Source: Moraxellaceae bacterium
Lineage (GTDB): Bacteria; Pseudomonadota; Gammaproteobacteria; Pseudomonadales; Ketobacteraceae
NCBI GenBank assembly: GCA_002402125.1
Contig: NVVG01000179.1
Coordinates: 1-9,994, forward strand
Reading direction: 5' to 3'
DNA: 9,994 bases
Shown: one piece after another, positions 1 through 6,492 of the stretch
Layout: every line of letters begins with the position of its first letter
Numbering within the stretch: the stretch's first letter is position 1
Notes under the pieces: model-generated
What the model was told of the DNA's origin: nothing
The model's input: the letters and a program-made list of their open reading frames with translations, nothing else
Database searches by the model: none
Translations under genes and position numbers: made by a program

Positions 1-1941
1 TTACCAGAAGTAGATGCTCTATTTGTCGTGGGTCTAACCGAAGGTGAACTTCAGGTACAGGTGAAATCTAGCCTGAAATTAATGTTTAGGGACCTCAGTA
101 ACTTGCATGTTTACGTCTACAAAAAGCAATTAATAATCACCGTAGAAGGATACGTGAAAAACCCAGGAGAATTCACTCTATCTGCAAACAGTTCAGTTCA
201 ACTTGCACTACACGCTGCTGGTGGCCTTAGAGCCGGTGCACAACTCGATAAAATACAACTTGTCCGATCCGGAAAAGTTGAGGTGTTTAATTACAAACAG
301 TACTTGGATAGTGGAAATAGCAAACCGTTGCCAACACTACAATCCCTAGACACGCTCTTTGTACCAGCATCCCCAATGACAGGGAACATTGAAGTAGAGT
401 TTGACCCGCTTAAAGTCGCCGACTCGGGGGATGCGGCAGAAGATGGGAAAGCCATTAAAGTATTTGGTGAAGTAAACAGCCCAGGTAGTTTTTCCTACAA
501 ACACTCAAGAAACTTGGTTGATCTACTGATGCGAGCTGGCGGTGTCACCCGCTTCGCGGGAGTTGAACAAATCAGAGTTATCAGCAATGGAGAACCAAAA
601 CTGTTTAATTTGAAGCAATACCTTGATATTGGGGATGAGAACATCCTGCCAAAGATTGCACCCGGAGCAACCATTTTTGTTCCAAAGCAAGAGGAAGAAA
701 TTAAAACTGGTGGCAATATGGTATATGTGATGGGGGAAGTATCTAGACCCGGTGCCTATGAAGGAAAAAAGGGCGCAACCTTTATGGATATACTCGCCAA
801 TGCCGGGGGACCTACTCGGTTTGCGGAATCCAGACAAATACGCATTATAAAATCGGGTGGTAAGGTTGTCCCTTTTGACCTGGCTGGCTACACCGAAGGC
901 ACCGTGCCAGGGTTACCGCCCGCCATTCAGCCAGGAGACGCCATTTTTGTTCCTGAAAAAACCGATTTAAACGAAAAATCTTGGCTAAAGGTCACACCAA
1001 ATCGCGCAGTGCGAGTTATAGGAGAGGTGATACGCCCCAGTCGAGTAGAATGGTCTGATGAGATGTCACTACTAGATCTGTTAGCGCACGTCGGCGGTCC
1101 GAGTTCACGAGCAGATACAACCAATATAGAGATCCTTACTCCATCATCTAAAGGGGTTAATAGCCTCACTGTATTCAATTTGGACGAGTTCATTCAATCT
1201 GGGGGAGCTGAAGATAGCCTCCCCAAAATAAGAGCCGGTTCAACTGTTCGAGTGCATGATTTGCCGCAAGATCCAAGCGATAACAAAGCCCAGTGGGTAC
1301 GTCAAGCAGCAGAAAAATCCATCTATATATTCGGCCAGGTAGGTGCACCCGGTCGATATATGTTCACAGACTCAATGGGTTTTCTTGATATACTTTCCGC
1401 AGCGGATGGTCCAACGGGAAATGCGGACATTCATAACATCCGCGTCAGTCATCGTAACGGAAAACACTCTGTGGTCAGTAAAATAAATCTAGCGCTATAT
1501 TTCGAAACTGGCGACGAGAATATTTTACCCGATGTAAAGACTGGTGACACCATCTACGTCCCAGAGAAAGACCGTATGTGGCTAGACCAATCCAAAGAGA
1601 GCACTATTCGCGTATTAGGTGCTGTTCATAAACCCGGTCGATATCGATTTAATGACACGATGACCATATTGGACCTATTAGCACAGGCTGGTGGGCCTGA
1701 ATCAAATGCCTATAAAGAAAAAATATCCGTTATAAATCTATCCTGTTGTAAGGACCAAGCGAGAACCTTTAACCTAGAACTATTCAGTAAGACTGCTGCT
1801 TTTGATGACCTCCCTGTACTACGTGCTGGTGACACAATATATGTACCGGATAAATCTGATAGCACCATTGAAAAACTGAGATTAGCACTAAAAGATATTT
1901 TTCAGCTAGTATCACTTAGCGCATTATTGGGTTTCTTATAA
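1..1941 (+). CDS. SLBB-repeat polysaccharide export protein (SypC/Wza-like), 5' partial
   Basis: The frame is open from the first base, and the first in-frame start-like codon (GTG at 28) lies inside a conserved block. The gene therefore begins upstream. The first visible residues (LPEVDALF, then GLTEGELQ) match the end of the Poly_export domain of outer-membrane polysaccharide export proteins. Counting from the GTG, six SLBB-type units follow at about residues 36-113, 143-219, 232-310, 328-411, 432-513 and 527-608. Each runs from a 'GEVxxPG' strand through 'LLxxAGG' to 'LPxxxxGDTIFVP'. A short hydrophobic tail (about 623-637) ends the protein. Known members form the periplasmic/outer-membrane channel for capsule or exopolysaccharide. 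Six SLBB units is more than in E. coli Wza. The stop overlaps the next start (TAATG), which suggests coupled translation with the kinase-like gene. Position before a sypD-like and a sypE-like gene suggests a SypC-type role. Family call is firm; the syp assignment is inferred. Confidence 0.9.
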   Translation, partial: LPEVDALFVVGLTEGELQVQVKSSLKLMFRDLSNLHVYVYKKQLIITVEGYVKNPGEFTLSANSSVQLALHAAGGLRAGAQLDKIQLVRSGKVEVFNYKQYLDSGNSKPLPTLQSLDTLFVPASPMTGNIEVEFDPLKVADSGDAAEDGKAIKVFGEVNSPGSFSYKHSRNLVDLLMRAGGVTRFAGVEQIRVISNGEPKLFNLKQYLDIGDENILPKIAPGATIFVPKQEEEIKTGGNMVYVMGEVSRPGAYEGKKGATFMDILANAGGPTRFAESRQIRIIKSGGKVVPFDLAGYTEGTVPGLPPAIQPGDAIFVPEKTDLNEKSWLKVTPNRAVRVIGEVIRPSRVEWSDEMSLLDLLAHVGGPSSRADTTNIEILTPSSKGVNSLTVFNLDEFIQSGGAEDSLPKIRAGSTVRVHDLPQDPSDNKAQWVRQAAEKSIYIFGQVGAPGRYMFTDSMGFLDILSAADGPTGNADIHNIRVSHRNGKHSVVSKINLALYFETGDENILPDVKTGDTIYVPEKDRMWLDQSKESTIRVLGAVHKPGRYRFNDTMTILDLLAQAGGPESNAYKEKISVINLSCCKDQARTFNLELFSKTAAFDDLPVLRAGDTIYVPDKSDSTIEKLRLALKDIFQLVSLSALLGFL

Positions 1942-2684
1942 TGAATATACCGCCTCAAAATATGGAAATTGAGAGTATATACGCACAGATACTAAATGGC
2001 TCCTATCGCTCAATTGCACTAACTTCCTCGAGTGCCAACGAAGGTGTTACTTCTATAGCATTCGCCTTGGCACAACGAAATCTACTTGCTGGTCACTCAA
2101 CCTTATTTGTTGACCTTAATCTTCATCACCCTTCGCTTAGTTGCCAGCTTAAATTAGGACAATCAAAGTCAGATATAAGTGGCATGGCGTATGAATCCCT
2201 ACTCCCCTCACCAGAGATTGTATCACCCAAGGTAGTATCCCATGGAAATGCGGATACGGTGATAACGGGGGTCACCAACCCCAACAGTCGAGATGCAATT
2301 ATCAAACTGCGTAAACCAGGAGTATTGGAGGAATGCATTAAAGAATGGCAAATGCACTTTGATACTATCATCATCGACACATCTCCAGTAAACCGCGTTA
2401 ACGCAAGTAACATACCTGCTGAACGCGTGGCTTCTGCTTGTGACGGTTGCATATTGGTTGTTTTGGCTAATCAAACAACGGAACCCATGATATCGGAAAC
2501 AGCAAAAAAACTACTAACTGCAAATGCTAAATTACTTGGTTGCGTAATTAACGACCGAGAAAATCCGCCTTTACACAAAGAACTCATTCGGGAAATTGAT
2601 AGGCTCCCGCGTTTCCTAGATAAACACGCTATAAAACTTAGACGCTGGGTAAACAACAACCTTTTACTAGCACTCAACATATAG
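1941..2684 (+). CDS. BY-kinase/CpsD-like P-loop protein with degenerate Walker A (SypD-like)
   Basis: This 247-residue protein has the layout of cytoplasmic bacterial tyrosine kinases of the CpsD/CapB/Wzc C-terminal type. There is a P-loop region at 28-40, a Walker A'-like 'LFVDLNLHHP' at 55-64 (usual form LLIDADLRRP) and a Walker B-like 'TIIIDTSPV' at 142-150. The usual GEGKST is replaced by NEGVTS (33-38), so valine 36 stands where the catalytic lysine should be. No tyrosine occurs after residue 84, so the C-terminal Tyr cluster that BY-kinases autophosphorylate is missing. No membrane segment or Wzz domain is present. Known relatives control polysaccharide chain length and polymerisation together with a Wzz-like co-polymerase. 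This one is probably a non-catalytic or altered regulator of export. The ATG overlaps the preceding stop by one base. The fold call is solid; activity is doubtful. Confidence 0.82.
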   Translation: MNIPPQNMEIESIYAQILNGSYRSIALTSSSANEGVTSIAFALAQRNLLAGHSTLFVDLNLHHPSLSCQLKLGQSKSDISGMAYESLLPSPEIVSPKVVSHGNADTVITGVTNPNSRDAIIKLRKPGVLEECIKEWQMHFDTIIIDTSPVNRVNASNIPAERVASACDGCILVVLANQTTEPMISETAKKLLTANAKLLGCVINDRENPPLHKELIREIDRLPRFLDKHAIKLRRWVNNNLLLALNI

Positions 2685-2761
2685 TCAAAGAGCCTTGTTA
2701 AAAGTGACAGAGTCAAAATAATATTAAACACTACCAAAGCCAACTTTCAGCCGGAATCACT

Positions 2762-4312
2762 ATGGAAAAAATACTATTCGAAGTTGAATTTCAAGCTAGT
2801 TTACATAAGGTCAGGGATACAAGAAGTGATCTTTCTAGAGCGATTAGTGCCTGTCACCTAGAAAAAGGAATGTTACGTAATATGCTAGTTTGTTTCTCTG
2901 AAGCTGCTACTAACCTAGTAATGTATAATCACCAAACGCCCCTATTGATCATTTTGCGATTCGGTTGCAACATAGATTTTTATTGGATAGAACTATGGGA
3001 TAACGGTACAGTATGGGATCCAACCAACTACAAACCTTCTGAATACTGCCTAGAGTCCCTAGAACAAGAAAGCGGTAGAGGAATCACACTAGTGAACTTG
3101 ATGTCTGATAATATTTGTTATTATCCAGAGGACATCTATAACAAAACTTCAACTTACAATAGATTACTAATTTGCTGGAATACACCTTACAAGCAATACC
3201 GATCAACAGTACTTATTGTTGAAGATGACCTTTCTACAGCACGGCTCTATGCTGCTTATCTAACGGATACATTTAATATTGAGTTAGTGAACAATGGAGA
3301 GGAAGCAATCGAGTATTTAACAAGGAATCGAGTTGATCTCGTTATTTCTGATATACAAATGCCACGAATGGACGGATTATCTTTACGTGAGGTGTTAAGC
3401 ACTCACGAAGAAACAGAATCCGTCCCTTTTATATTTCTATCCGGCAAGTCAAATCACGATATCTTAGAGAAGGCTTGCTTATTAGGAATTGATGATTTTT
3501 TACTAAAACCGGTCTCAAAACTGCAGCTAAACAATGCCGTCATTAGAGTCAACAACCGGTCAAAACAGCTTTATAGACAATTATCTCGCCGACTTAATAG
3601 TAAAATATCATCACTACTCGCGCCAAAACTGCCTTCAACGACTAATGATTGGAATATGGCTGTCACATCTAGAAATACCGGCATTGGTGGAGGTGACCTC
3701 CTACTCTATGAAAAGAATGATAGTGGAATTATTTTAGCTATTGTAGACATTATGGGTCATGATGATAAAGCAAAGTTTTTTGCGTACGCCTATGGTGGCT
3801 ATATCCGGGGGATTATGCAGTCTACATCGAATACACTTTCCCCATCAAAACTATTAGCTAACATATCACAAATCGCATTAAGTGATGGTCTATTATCGCA
3901 GGTAACACTTACATGTTGTGTGATCGCGCTAAAACATAATGGCACTATTTCAATTGCTAGTGCAGCACATCCGATGCCACTACTCCTATCAAAAGGTAAA
4001 GCCGCCAAAATTCAAGTAGGTGGAATACTACCAGGGCTAATCCCCCATGCAAGGTATGATACCGTTGATTTTTCGCTAAATGAAGGCGAAAGAATTGCTT
4101 TCTATACTGACGGATTATTTGAGTCCGCGTCAGACAACCAGTCTCGACATCAGCTGGAGTATGAAATTATTGAAAAATTGGTTTCTACAACAAAAAAGCC
4201 ATTAAATAACGCACTAGATGAAACAATATCTACTTTTGACCGACTTACTGGTTCATCAGTCAACGATGATTCTTTGCTGCTTCTAATTGAACACCAGCCC
4301 AAGAGCGCGTAG
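2762..4312 (+). CDS. SypE-like regulator: serine kinase (RsbW-like) - receiver - PP2C phosphatase
   Basis: A 516-residue cytoplasmic protein with three domains. Residues 1-140 form an RsbW/anti-sigma type HATPase, with N-box E47..N51 (SEAATN), DNG at 80-82 and GRG at 105-107. Residues 148-262 form a receiver, with acidic pocket E154/D155/D156, phospho-acceptor D197 (SDIQMP), S227 and K249. Residues about 295-512 form a SpoIIE/PP2C phosphatase, with GGD at 310-312, D329 in VDIMGH, TDG at 449-451 and DD at 502-503. All the residues I can check in each domain are intact. The order HATPase-REC-PP2C matches Vibrio fischeri SypE, which phosphorylates and dephosphorylates the STAS protein SypA to control biofilm formation. 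HsbR-type proteins use REC-PP2C-HATPase instead. GGAA lies 7 bases before the ATG. Its 3' end overlaps the opposing receiver gene. No STAS partner is visible. Domain calls are firm; SypE orthology is inferred. Confidence 0.9.
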   Translation: MEKILFEVEFQASLHKVRDTRSDLSRAISACHLEKGMLRNMLVCFSEAATNLVMYNHQTPLLIILRFGCNIDFYWIELWDNGTVWDPTNYKPSEYCLESLEQESGRGITLVNLMSDNICYYPEDIYNKTSTYNRLLICWNTPYKQYRSTVLIVEDDLSTARLYAAYLTDTFNIELVNNGEEAIEYLTRNRVDLVISDIQMPRMDGLSLREVLSTHEETESVPFIFLSGKSNHDILEKACLLGIDDFLLKPVSKLQLNNAVIRVNNRSKQLYRQLSRRLNSKISSLLAPKLPSTTNDWNMAVTSRNTGIGGGDLLLYEKNDSGIILAIVDIMGHDDKAKFFAYAYGGYIRGIMQSTSNTLSPSKLLANISQIALSDGLLSQVTLTCCVIALKHNGTISIASAAHPMPLLLSKGKAAKIQVGGILPGLIPHARYDTVDFSLNEGERIAFYTDGLFESASDNQSRHQLEYEIIEKLVSTTKKPLNNALDETISTFDRLTGSSVNDDSLLLLIEHQPKSA

Positions 4313-4735
4313 CTTTAACAAGCAACCTAAGCGATTCTTCAATAAGCTAGGGACAAATGGTTTTTGTAGAAAATCACTTGCACCAGCACCAAACGCCGCA
4401 TCGACAATATACGGTTGCGAGTTTCCAGATATCACAACAACCGGTATATTGTGGGTAGCAGCATGATTAGAAACAAATTCACAACCACGAACTCCATTTC
4501 CATCGGGCAAATTAACATCAAATAGAACCAGATCATATTTTGGTGCCGGTAAGGTTTCATCCTTTGAATAGTGCAGTTTTTTCATACCATCCACCAGCGT
4601 TGACGCGAATTCAACAGAATCAACGCCGAATTTCTTTAGTAGCTCTCCAGTAAGATTTTGAAAAGGTAACGAATCATCGATGACTAAGATCCTGGTTTTC
4701 TTTAGATACAAATCTACATCTTTAATACATTTCAT
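4283..4735 (-). CDS. single-domain response regulator (CheY-like)
   Basis: A 150-residue stand-alone receiver. It has acidic residues D20/D21 (LVIDDS), phospho-acceptor D73 (LFDVNLPDG), S103 in the T/S position (VISGNS) and K125 (LQKPF). No output domain follows the receiver, so it would act by protein contact or as a phosphate shuttle or sink. I chose ATG 4735 because GGAG sits 6 bases upstream. A TTG at 4747 with GGAGG 7 bases upstream would add MEKC and cannot be excluded. It is the only - strand gene in the regulatory block, and its last 30 bases overlap the 3' end of the sypE-like gene tail to tail. It is divergent from the sensor operon, so the 408-base gap may hold promoters for both. 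Its kinase is unknown; the nearby hybrid kinase is the obvious candidate. Confidence 0.88.
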   Translation of the reverse strand: MKCIKDVDLYLKKTRILVIDDSLPFQNLTGELLKKFGVDSVEFASTLVDGMKKLHYSKDETLPAPKYDLVLFDVNLPDGNGVRGCEFVSNHAATHNIPVVVISGNSQPYIVDAAFGAGASDFLQKPFVPSLLKNRLGCLLKLRALGLVFN

Positions 4736-4741
4736 ACACTT

Positions 4742-4759
4742 CTCCAATTATTATCCTCC
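4742..4759 (-). promoter_or_regulatory. two tandem Shine-Dalgarno sites deciding the receiver start
   Basis: Read on the - strand, GGAGG (4755-4759) lies 7 bases before a TTG codon. GGAG (4742-4745) lies 6 bases before ATG 4735 in the same frame. The sequence TTGGAG occurs twice, 15 bases apart. The ATG is preferred, but initiation at both codons is possible and would give proteins differing by four residues. Confidence 0.5.
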
Positions 4760-4799
4760 AATTATATTTTTAATATAGTGTGGAGAATCAATCAACTAA

Positions 4800-4871
4800 T
4801 TGAGTGCACGAAGAACATAGAAAAACAGCGATACTATTACCACCCATTTTTTAGCACTAAACTGCACTCAA
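4800..4871. repeat. 9-base perfect inverted repeat, 54-base spacing
   Basis: TTGAGTGCA at 4800-4808 is the exact reverse complement of TGCACTCAA at 4863-4871. It does not extend beyond nine bases. It could be a pair of operator half-sites for the - strand receiver gene, but a match of this length is only mildly unexpected in 400 AT-rich bases. Confidence 0.3.
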
Positions 4872-4978
4872 GGTTAATCAACGCAAAACTTATGCCGAAA
4901 TCACTATAATTTACAACGCCGTTTATCAATAACTTAGCAATTTTTCTAAATGCAAATTTGGAACAGAATCTGATTTAT

Positions 4979-4993
4979 TTCGCACAATGCGAT
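4979..4993 (+). promoter_or_regulatory. candidate enhancer palindrome for a sigma-54 activator (SypG-like)
   Basis: TCGCA-CAA-TGCGA is a perfect 5-base inverted repeat with a 3-base centre. As TTCGCACAATGCGAT it differs at one specified position from the SypG site as I remember it (TTCTCA-N3-TGC-DWN). It lies about 97 bases upstream of the -24 element of the sigma-54 promoter, a normal enhancer distance. The activator gene itself is not in the window. Confidence 0.45.
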
Positions 4994-5048
4994 GCAAACG
5001 ACAACCATCGATTTTTCATTCACAGCAATCCATCCATACGATTCAACC

Positions 5049-5061
5049 TAACTCTTTGATT
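5049..5061 (-). promoter_or_regulatory. IHF-like binding site
   Basis: TAACTCTTTGATT fits the reverse form of the IHF consensus (YAA-N4-TTGATW) at every specified position. It lies between the upstream palindrome and the sigma-54 promoter, where IHF usually bends DNA for enhancer looping. The consensus is loose, so the placement carries most of the weight. Confidence 0.4.
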
Positions 5062-5088
5062 TTCATCTAATTATTAAACTTCAATTTC

Positions 5089-5104
5089 CGGCACTATCTT
5101 TGCA
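5089..5104 (+). promoter_or_regulatory. sigma-54 (RpoN) promoter of the sensor operon
   Basis: cGGCACtatctTTGCa has the -24 GG (5090-5091) and -12 GC (5102-5103) separated by exactly ten bases. GGCAC and TTGCA are otherwise consensus; only the base before GG (C instead of T) differs. Transcription would start near 5115, giving a leader of about 30 bases before the ATG at 5144. The site is correctly oriented for the receiver/PhnD/kinase operon. In V. fischeri, syp promoters are sigma-54 dependent and activated by SypG. Confidence 0.65.
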
Positions 5105-5143
5105 TATTCTATTATCGTAATTAATCAAAATAATGGTAACCCT

Positions 5144-5542
5144 ATGTTTTTTGGATCAAGCAAAAAAAAGATACTCGTAATTGATGACGATGAGAGTCTA
5201 CAACGGCAGGTTGAATTTCGACTTAAACGACATGAAAATGCCAAAGTAATACAAGCTATAGATGGCACACATGGCGTTGAAATGGCGAAAAAGAAATTAC
5301 CAGACCTCATTATTTTAGACTGGATGCTACCAGACATTTCTGGACCAGAAGTACTCATAAAACTCAAGGCTTGTGAAAACACGTCAAATATACCGGTACT
5401 AATGCTGACGGGGAAATCGAAAATAGGAGACATTGAAGATGCATTTGAACTTGGTGCCGAGGGATACCTAACAAAACCATTCTCCTTGAGCAATCTTGGA
5501 TCAAAAGTACAAGATATTCTTAACTCGGTACCAACACCCTAG
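5144..5542 (+). CDS. single-domain response regulator (CheY-like), first gene of sensor operon
   Basis: A 132-residue receiver with no output domain. It has acidic pocket D14-D16 (LVIDDDES), phospho-acceptor D59 (ILDWMLPDISG), T89 (LMLTGKS) and K111 (LTKPF). The short lysine-rich start (MFFGSSKKK) precedes the first receiver strand directly. The ATG has no strong Shine-Dalgarno; a GGTAA lies 5 bases upstream. Nine bases separate it from the next gene, so it is probably co-transcribed with the PhnD-type protein and the hybrid kinase from the sigma-54 promoter. It is the natural candidate for accepting phosphate from that kinase's Hpt domain. What it contacts is not visible here. It is a separate receiver from the - strand one, with clearly different sequence around the phospho-acceptor. 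Confidence 0.9.
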   Translation: MFFGSSKKKILVIDDDESLQRQVEFRLKRHENAKVIQAIDGTHGVEMAKKKLPDLIILDWMLPDISGPEVLIKLKACENTSNIPVLMLTGKSKIGDIEDAFELGAEGYLTKPFSLSNLGSKVQDILNSVPTP

Positions 5543-5551
5543 GAACCATAC

Positions 5552-6442
5552 ATGATCGCTACTAAAATCATATCAAAATTCAATAAAGATATTTCTCTAC
5601 TAATAGCAGTAGTGTTTCTAACATTCCCATTACTGTCATTCAATAGTTATGCAGACATCGAGCTAAAATTCGGCATATACACATCGGACAAACCTACGAC
5701 GATGGTTAAAATGTTTAGGCCAATCCTAAACGTAATAGAAGCATCATTAAGCGAAAAGTTATCAACGCCCACTAGAATCACCCTACAAGTAGCTAGCGAC
5801 TATAAAAAAGGTATCGAAAACCTAGTTAACGGCAGGGTTGACTTCTCAAGAATGGGACCAGCATCGTATATTTTGAGTCAACAAAAAAATGAGGGTATAA
5901 GGCTAATTGCTATGGAAAGTAAAAATGGGAAGAAACATTTCTGGGGTATAGTCTGCGTAAACGAATCTAGTCCAATTAACACCATAGATCAGATAACTGG
6001 ACGTTCCTTTGCTTTTGGAAACAAAAGATCGACGATAGGTCGATATTTGTCACAAGCCTTGCTAAGGGAACATGGAATAACATCAAACAAACTATCTCGT
6101 TTCGATTACCTTTCTAGACATGATCGTGTGGCCACGGCTGTCGGAGCCAATCAATTTGATGCTGGCGCACTTAAAGAAAGTACATTTAATAAAATGAAAA
6201 ACCAAGGTGTACCTATCAGAGAAATTGCACGATTCAAAAACGTCACTAAACCTTGGATAGCCAGCAGTTCGATGGATAATGTTACATTTAAGGCTTTACA
6301 GGAAACTTTACTAGAAATGAAGGATACGGAAGCATTAAAAACAATTAACAAAAGTGGATTCCTCCCATCAACAAAAAACGACTACGCCATAATATGGGAA
6401 TCAATGGCTAACAATAGCGACTTTTTCATAGCTAGTGAGTGA
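5552..6442 (+). CDS. PhnD-type periplasmic substrate-binding protein, probable co-sensor
   Basis: A 296-residue secreted protein. Residues 1-34 form a signal peptide: basic start, hydrophobic core 15-30, and likely cleavage after SYA at 34. The mature part matches the phosphate/phosphonate-binding (PhnD, Pfam PF12974) family, with 'SRMGPASY' at 99-106, '[13 protein letters not shown]' at 153-165 and 'FDAGALKES' at 202-210. AGGA lies 7 bases before the ATG. Family members normally deliver phosphonate, phosphite or related oxyanions to an ABC transporter. No permease or ATPase gene is nearby here; instead it sits directly before a hybrid kinase with a periplasmic domain. I infer a ligand-binding partner that signals to the kinase, comparable in layout to TorT/TorS or LuxP/LuxQ. 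The ligand is unknown. Confidence 0.86.
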   Translation: MIATKIISKFNKDISLLIAVVFLTFPLLSFNSYADIELKFGIYTSDKPTTMVKMFRPILNVIEASLSEKLSTPTRITLQVASDYKKGIENLVNGRVDFSRMGPASYILSQQKNEGIRLIAMESKNGKKHFWGIVCVNESSPINTIDQITGRSFAFGNKRSTIGRYLSQALLREHGITSNKLSRFDYLSRHDRVATAVGANQFDAGALKESTFNKMKNQGVPIREIARFKNVTKPWIASSSMDNVTFKALQETLLEMKDTEALKTINKSGFLPSTKNDYAIIWESMANNSDFFIASE

Positions 6443-6474
6443 ACTCACGGTCACCTAACCATTTTTTAAACTGC

Positions 6475-6478
6475 GGAG
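6475..6478 (+). promoter_or_regulatory. Shine-Dalgarno supporting kinase start at ATG 6493
   Basis: GGAG lies 14 bases before ATG 6493, a longer gap than usual. The upstream alternative, GTG 6439, overlaps the PhnD stop (GTGA) but has no visible Shine-Dalgarno. Confidence 0.4.
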
Positions 6479-6492
6479 TATCTCATAGAAAA

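Larger units (their letters stand above)
4748..5143. other. gene-free divergent regulatory region
   Basis: About 400 AT-rich bases separate the - strand receiver from the + strand sensor operon. No convincing coding frame or RNA gene is seen. On the + strand side it holds a candidate sigma-54 promoter with an IHF-like site and a palindrome (listed separately). On the - strand side it is rich in TATA-like sequence, for example TATAAT at 4761-4766 read on the - strand, but I could not pair this with a well-spaced -35. A perfect 9-base inverted repeat (4800-4808 and 4863-4871) lies on this side. Confidence 0.7.

Noticed and set aside
28..30. GTG as the true start of the SLBB export protein
   Set aside because: The frame is open to the left edge, and the residues before the GTG continue a conserved Poly_export block, so the gene is truncated by the window.
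5552..6442. Component of a phosphonate uptake transporter
   Set aside because: No permease or ATPase gene is adjacent; the neighbours are a receiver and a histidine kinase.
6439..6492. GTG start of the hybrid kinase overlapping the PhnD-type stop
   Set aside because: The four-base overlap is attractive for coupling, but there is no Shine-Dalgarno. ATG 6493 has a GGAG upstream and starts the protein just before its first membrane segment. It remains possible.
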